DNA of 13,608 nt from an uncultured bacterium (GTDB lineage Bacteria > Actinomycetota > Coriobacteriia > Coriobacteriales > Coriobacteriaceae). This document shows, piece by piece, positions 12,238 to 13,608 of this stretch (positions within the stretch are counted from its first letter, which is position 1; each line of letters begins with the position of its first letter). The stretch lies in assembly GCA_905215725.1 (NCBI GenBank), contig CAJMRD010000056.1:1-13608 (forward strand), in the 5' to 3' direction. The translations under genes and the position numbers were made by a program. Under the pieces are notes generated by a model. It was not told the DNA's origin. It saw only the letters and a list, made by a program, of their open reading frames with translations, and ran no database searches.

Positions 12238-13608
12238 TTACTTGCGACCGAACTTAATCTTGATGGCGCGCTTGAGCGCGTACTTGCCCAGGCTTGGGAG
12301 CTTTTGCTCGTATTTGACCATCGTGGAGCACTCGGGGCGGTCGCGATCCAGATGGATGGCGTCAAACGCGCACTTGGTGGTGCACAGGCCGCAGCCGATG
12401 CACTTGTTGGGGTCGACGATCGAGGCGCCGCAGCCCAGGCAGCGGGCGGTCTCGGCGCGCACCTGCTCCTCGGTAAAGGTCTCAACATACTCGCTAAACG
12501 GCGCAGCCTTCTCGCGTTCGCGGTCCACATGCGCAACCTCGCGGCTCGCGTTGTCGTAGCTCTCGAGCACAACGTCGTCGCGGTCGAGCGCGGTGTAGCG
12601 GCGCTGGTTGCGGCCGATGGTGAGCGTGGAGCCCGGCTGCACAAAGCGATGGATGGACACCGCGGCCTCGTGGCCGGCGGCGATAGCGTCGATGGCAAAG
12701 CTGGGGCCGGTGTAGACGTCGCCGCCCACAAAGATGTCTGGCTCGGCGGTCTGGTAGGTCTGGGGATCGGCAAGGGCACCCTGGCCGCGGCCGAGCTCCA
12801 CCTTGGAGCCAGCCAGCAGGTCGCCCCACACAATGGACTGGCCAATCGACATGACGACACGGTCGGCATCGACACGGCGCAGATCGTTCTCATCGTACTC
12901 GGGCGCAAAACGGCCCTCGTCGTCAAAGACACGCGTGCAGCGCTTGAAGGTGATGCCGCACACACGACCGGCCTCGTCCAGGTGAATCTCCTTGGGGCCC
13001 CAGCCGCAGCTGATGTGAGCGCCGTCCTCAACGGCCTCGCGACGCTCCTCCTCGCTGGCGGGCATCTGGGCCTCGCTCTCCAGGCAGAACATCTCAACGT
13101 GCTCGGAACCCAGACGGCAGGCGTTGCGCGCGACATCGATAGCCACGTTACCACCGCCCACCACGATGGTACGGCCGGGCAGCGCGTCGATCTTGCCACT
13201 GTTGACCTCGCGCAAAAAGTCGACGGCCACGGTCACGTCCTCGGCATCCTCACCCGGAATACCGGCAAGGCGGCCGCCCTGGCAGCCAATGGCAACGTAG
13301 AAGGCCTTAAAGCCCTGCGCGCGCAGCTCGTCGAGCGTCACGTCGCGACCGACTTCCACGCCATAGCGGAACTCGGCACCCATCAGGCGAATGATCTCGA
13401 CCTCGGCCTCGATAACATCCTTCTGCAGCTTAAAGCTGGGAATGCCGTAGGTGAGCATGCCGCCCGGGCGCTCGTTTTTCTCGAACACGACAGGTTTGTA
13501 GCCCTTCTCGGCCAGGTAGAAAGCGCAGGACAGGCCGGCCGGACCGGCACCGATGATGGCGATCTTCTGGTCCCAGCCGGTCAGTCGGCTGGAGGCGACG
13601 ACGACGGG
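12238..13608 (-). CDS. GltD-like FAD/NAD(P)-dependent oxidoreductase with C-terminal 4Fe-4S motif, 5' part missing
   Basis: The frame is open to the window edge, giving 456 residues plus stop; the ATG at 13488 falls inside the FAD domain and is not the start. The visible part opens with the FAD site AIIGAGPAGLSCAFYLAEKG (~17-36), then the GltD-family segment ERPGGMLTYGIPSFKL, and the NAD(P)-binding VVGGGNVAIDVARNA (~149-163). A second dinucleotide-associated segment, FVGGDVYTGPSFAIDA, follows. Near the C-terminus, CLGCG (~390) and CIGCGLCTTKC (~403-413) give one complete CxxCxxCxxxC 4Fe-4S motif. Relatives are the glutamate synthase small subunit, NfnB and AegA-type proteins, which move electrons between NAD(P)H, flavin and ferredoxin or a partner subunit. 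Being next to hypA favours a role in hydrogen or formate metabolism rather than glutamate synthesis, but this is inference. Further iron-sulfur domains may lie beyond the window. Confidence 0.88.
   Translation of the reverse strand, partial: PVVVASSRLTGWDQKIAIIGAGPAGLSCAFYLAEKGYKPVVFEKNERPGGMLTYGIPSFKLQKDVIEAEVEIIRLMGAEFRYGVEVGRDVTLDELRAQGFKAFYVAIGCQGGRLAGIPGEDAEDVTVAVDFLREVNSGKIDALPGRTIVVGGGNVAIDVARNACRLGSEHVEMFCLESEAQMPASEEERREAVEDGAHISCGWGPKEIHLDEAGRVCGITFKRCTRVFDDEGRFAPEYDENDLRRVDADRVVMSIGQSIVWGDLLAGSKVELGRGQGALADPQTYQTAEPDIFVGGDVYTGPSFAIDAIAAGHEAAVSIHRFVQPGSTLTIGRNQRRYTALDRDDVVLESYDNASREVAHVDREREKAAPFSEYVETFTEEQVRAETARCLGCGASIVDPNKCIGCGLCTTKCAFDAIHLDRDRPECSTMVKYEQKLPSLGKYALKRAIKIKFGRK

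Overview
The window looks like a high-GC actinobacterial chromosome segment. The best fit is class Coriobacteriia, probably a Collinsella-like gut anaerobe. This is an inference from three things: the actinobacterial FHA / PP2C phosphatase / RodA / PbpA / PknB gene order, a GC-rich coding style, and a mannose-type PTS beside hydrogenase-maturation and flavin oxidoreductase genes. No taxonomic marker such as 16S rRNA is present.

Region 1 (1-7673, + strand) is a tightly packed cell-wall and division signalling operon. It holds the 3' end of an FhaA-like FHA protein, a membrane-anchored FhaB-like FHA protein, a PP2C Ser/Thr phosphatase with a long acidic N-terminal extension, a single-chain fusion of a SEDS glycosyltransferase (RodA/FtsW) with a class B penicillin-binding protein, and a PASTA-domain Ser/Thr kinase (PknB type). 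A strong intrinsic terminator follows. The logic is a phosphorylation circuit. PknB senses muropeptide or lipid II outside the cell and phosphorylates threonines. The PP2C enzyme reverses this, the FHA proteins read phosphothreonine, and the SEDS-PBP fusion polymerises and cross-links peptidoglycan. A separate pknA, usual in mycobacterial versions of this operon, is absent.

Region 2 (7700-8081) is non-coding. It contains a tRNA-Arg(CCT) gene on the minus strand, a direct duplication of that tRNA's 3' end plus its terminator hairpin, an inverted partial copy of the tRNA 3' half, and the first of two long palindromic repeat elements.

Region 3 (8090-11372, minus strand) is a mannose-family PTS operon in the order manX (EIIAB), manY (EIIC), manZ (EIID), then a DUF956 gene. 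A terminator-like hairpin sits directly before the DUF956 ribosome binding site. Upstream lies an AT-rich, gene-free stretch (11373-11700) with a probable promoter and several inverted repeats, then the second palindromic element (11701-11768).

Region 4 (11779-13608, minus strand) holds hypA (nickel delivery to [NiFe] hydrogenase) and, upstream of it, a GltD-like FAD/NAD(P) oxidoreductase with a C-terminal 4Fe-4S motif. The oxidoreductase runs off the window end.

The most unusual items are the natural SEDS-PBP fusion, the large extension on the phosphatase, the pair of near-identical hairpin elements flanking the mannose PTS block, and the rearranged tRNA-Arg locus.
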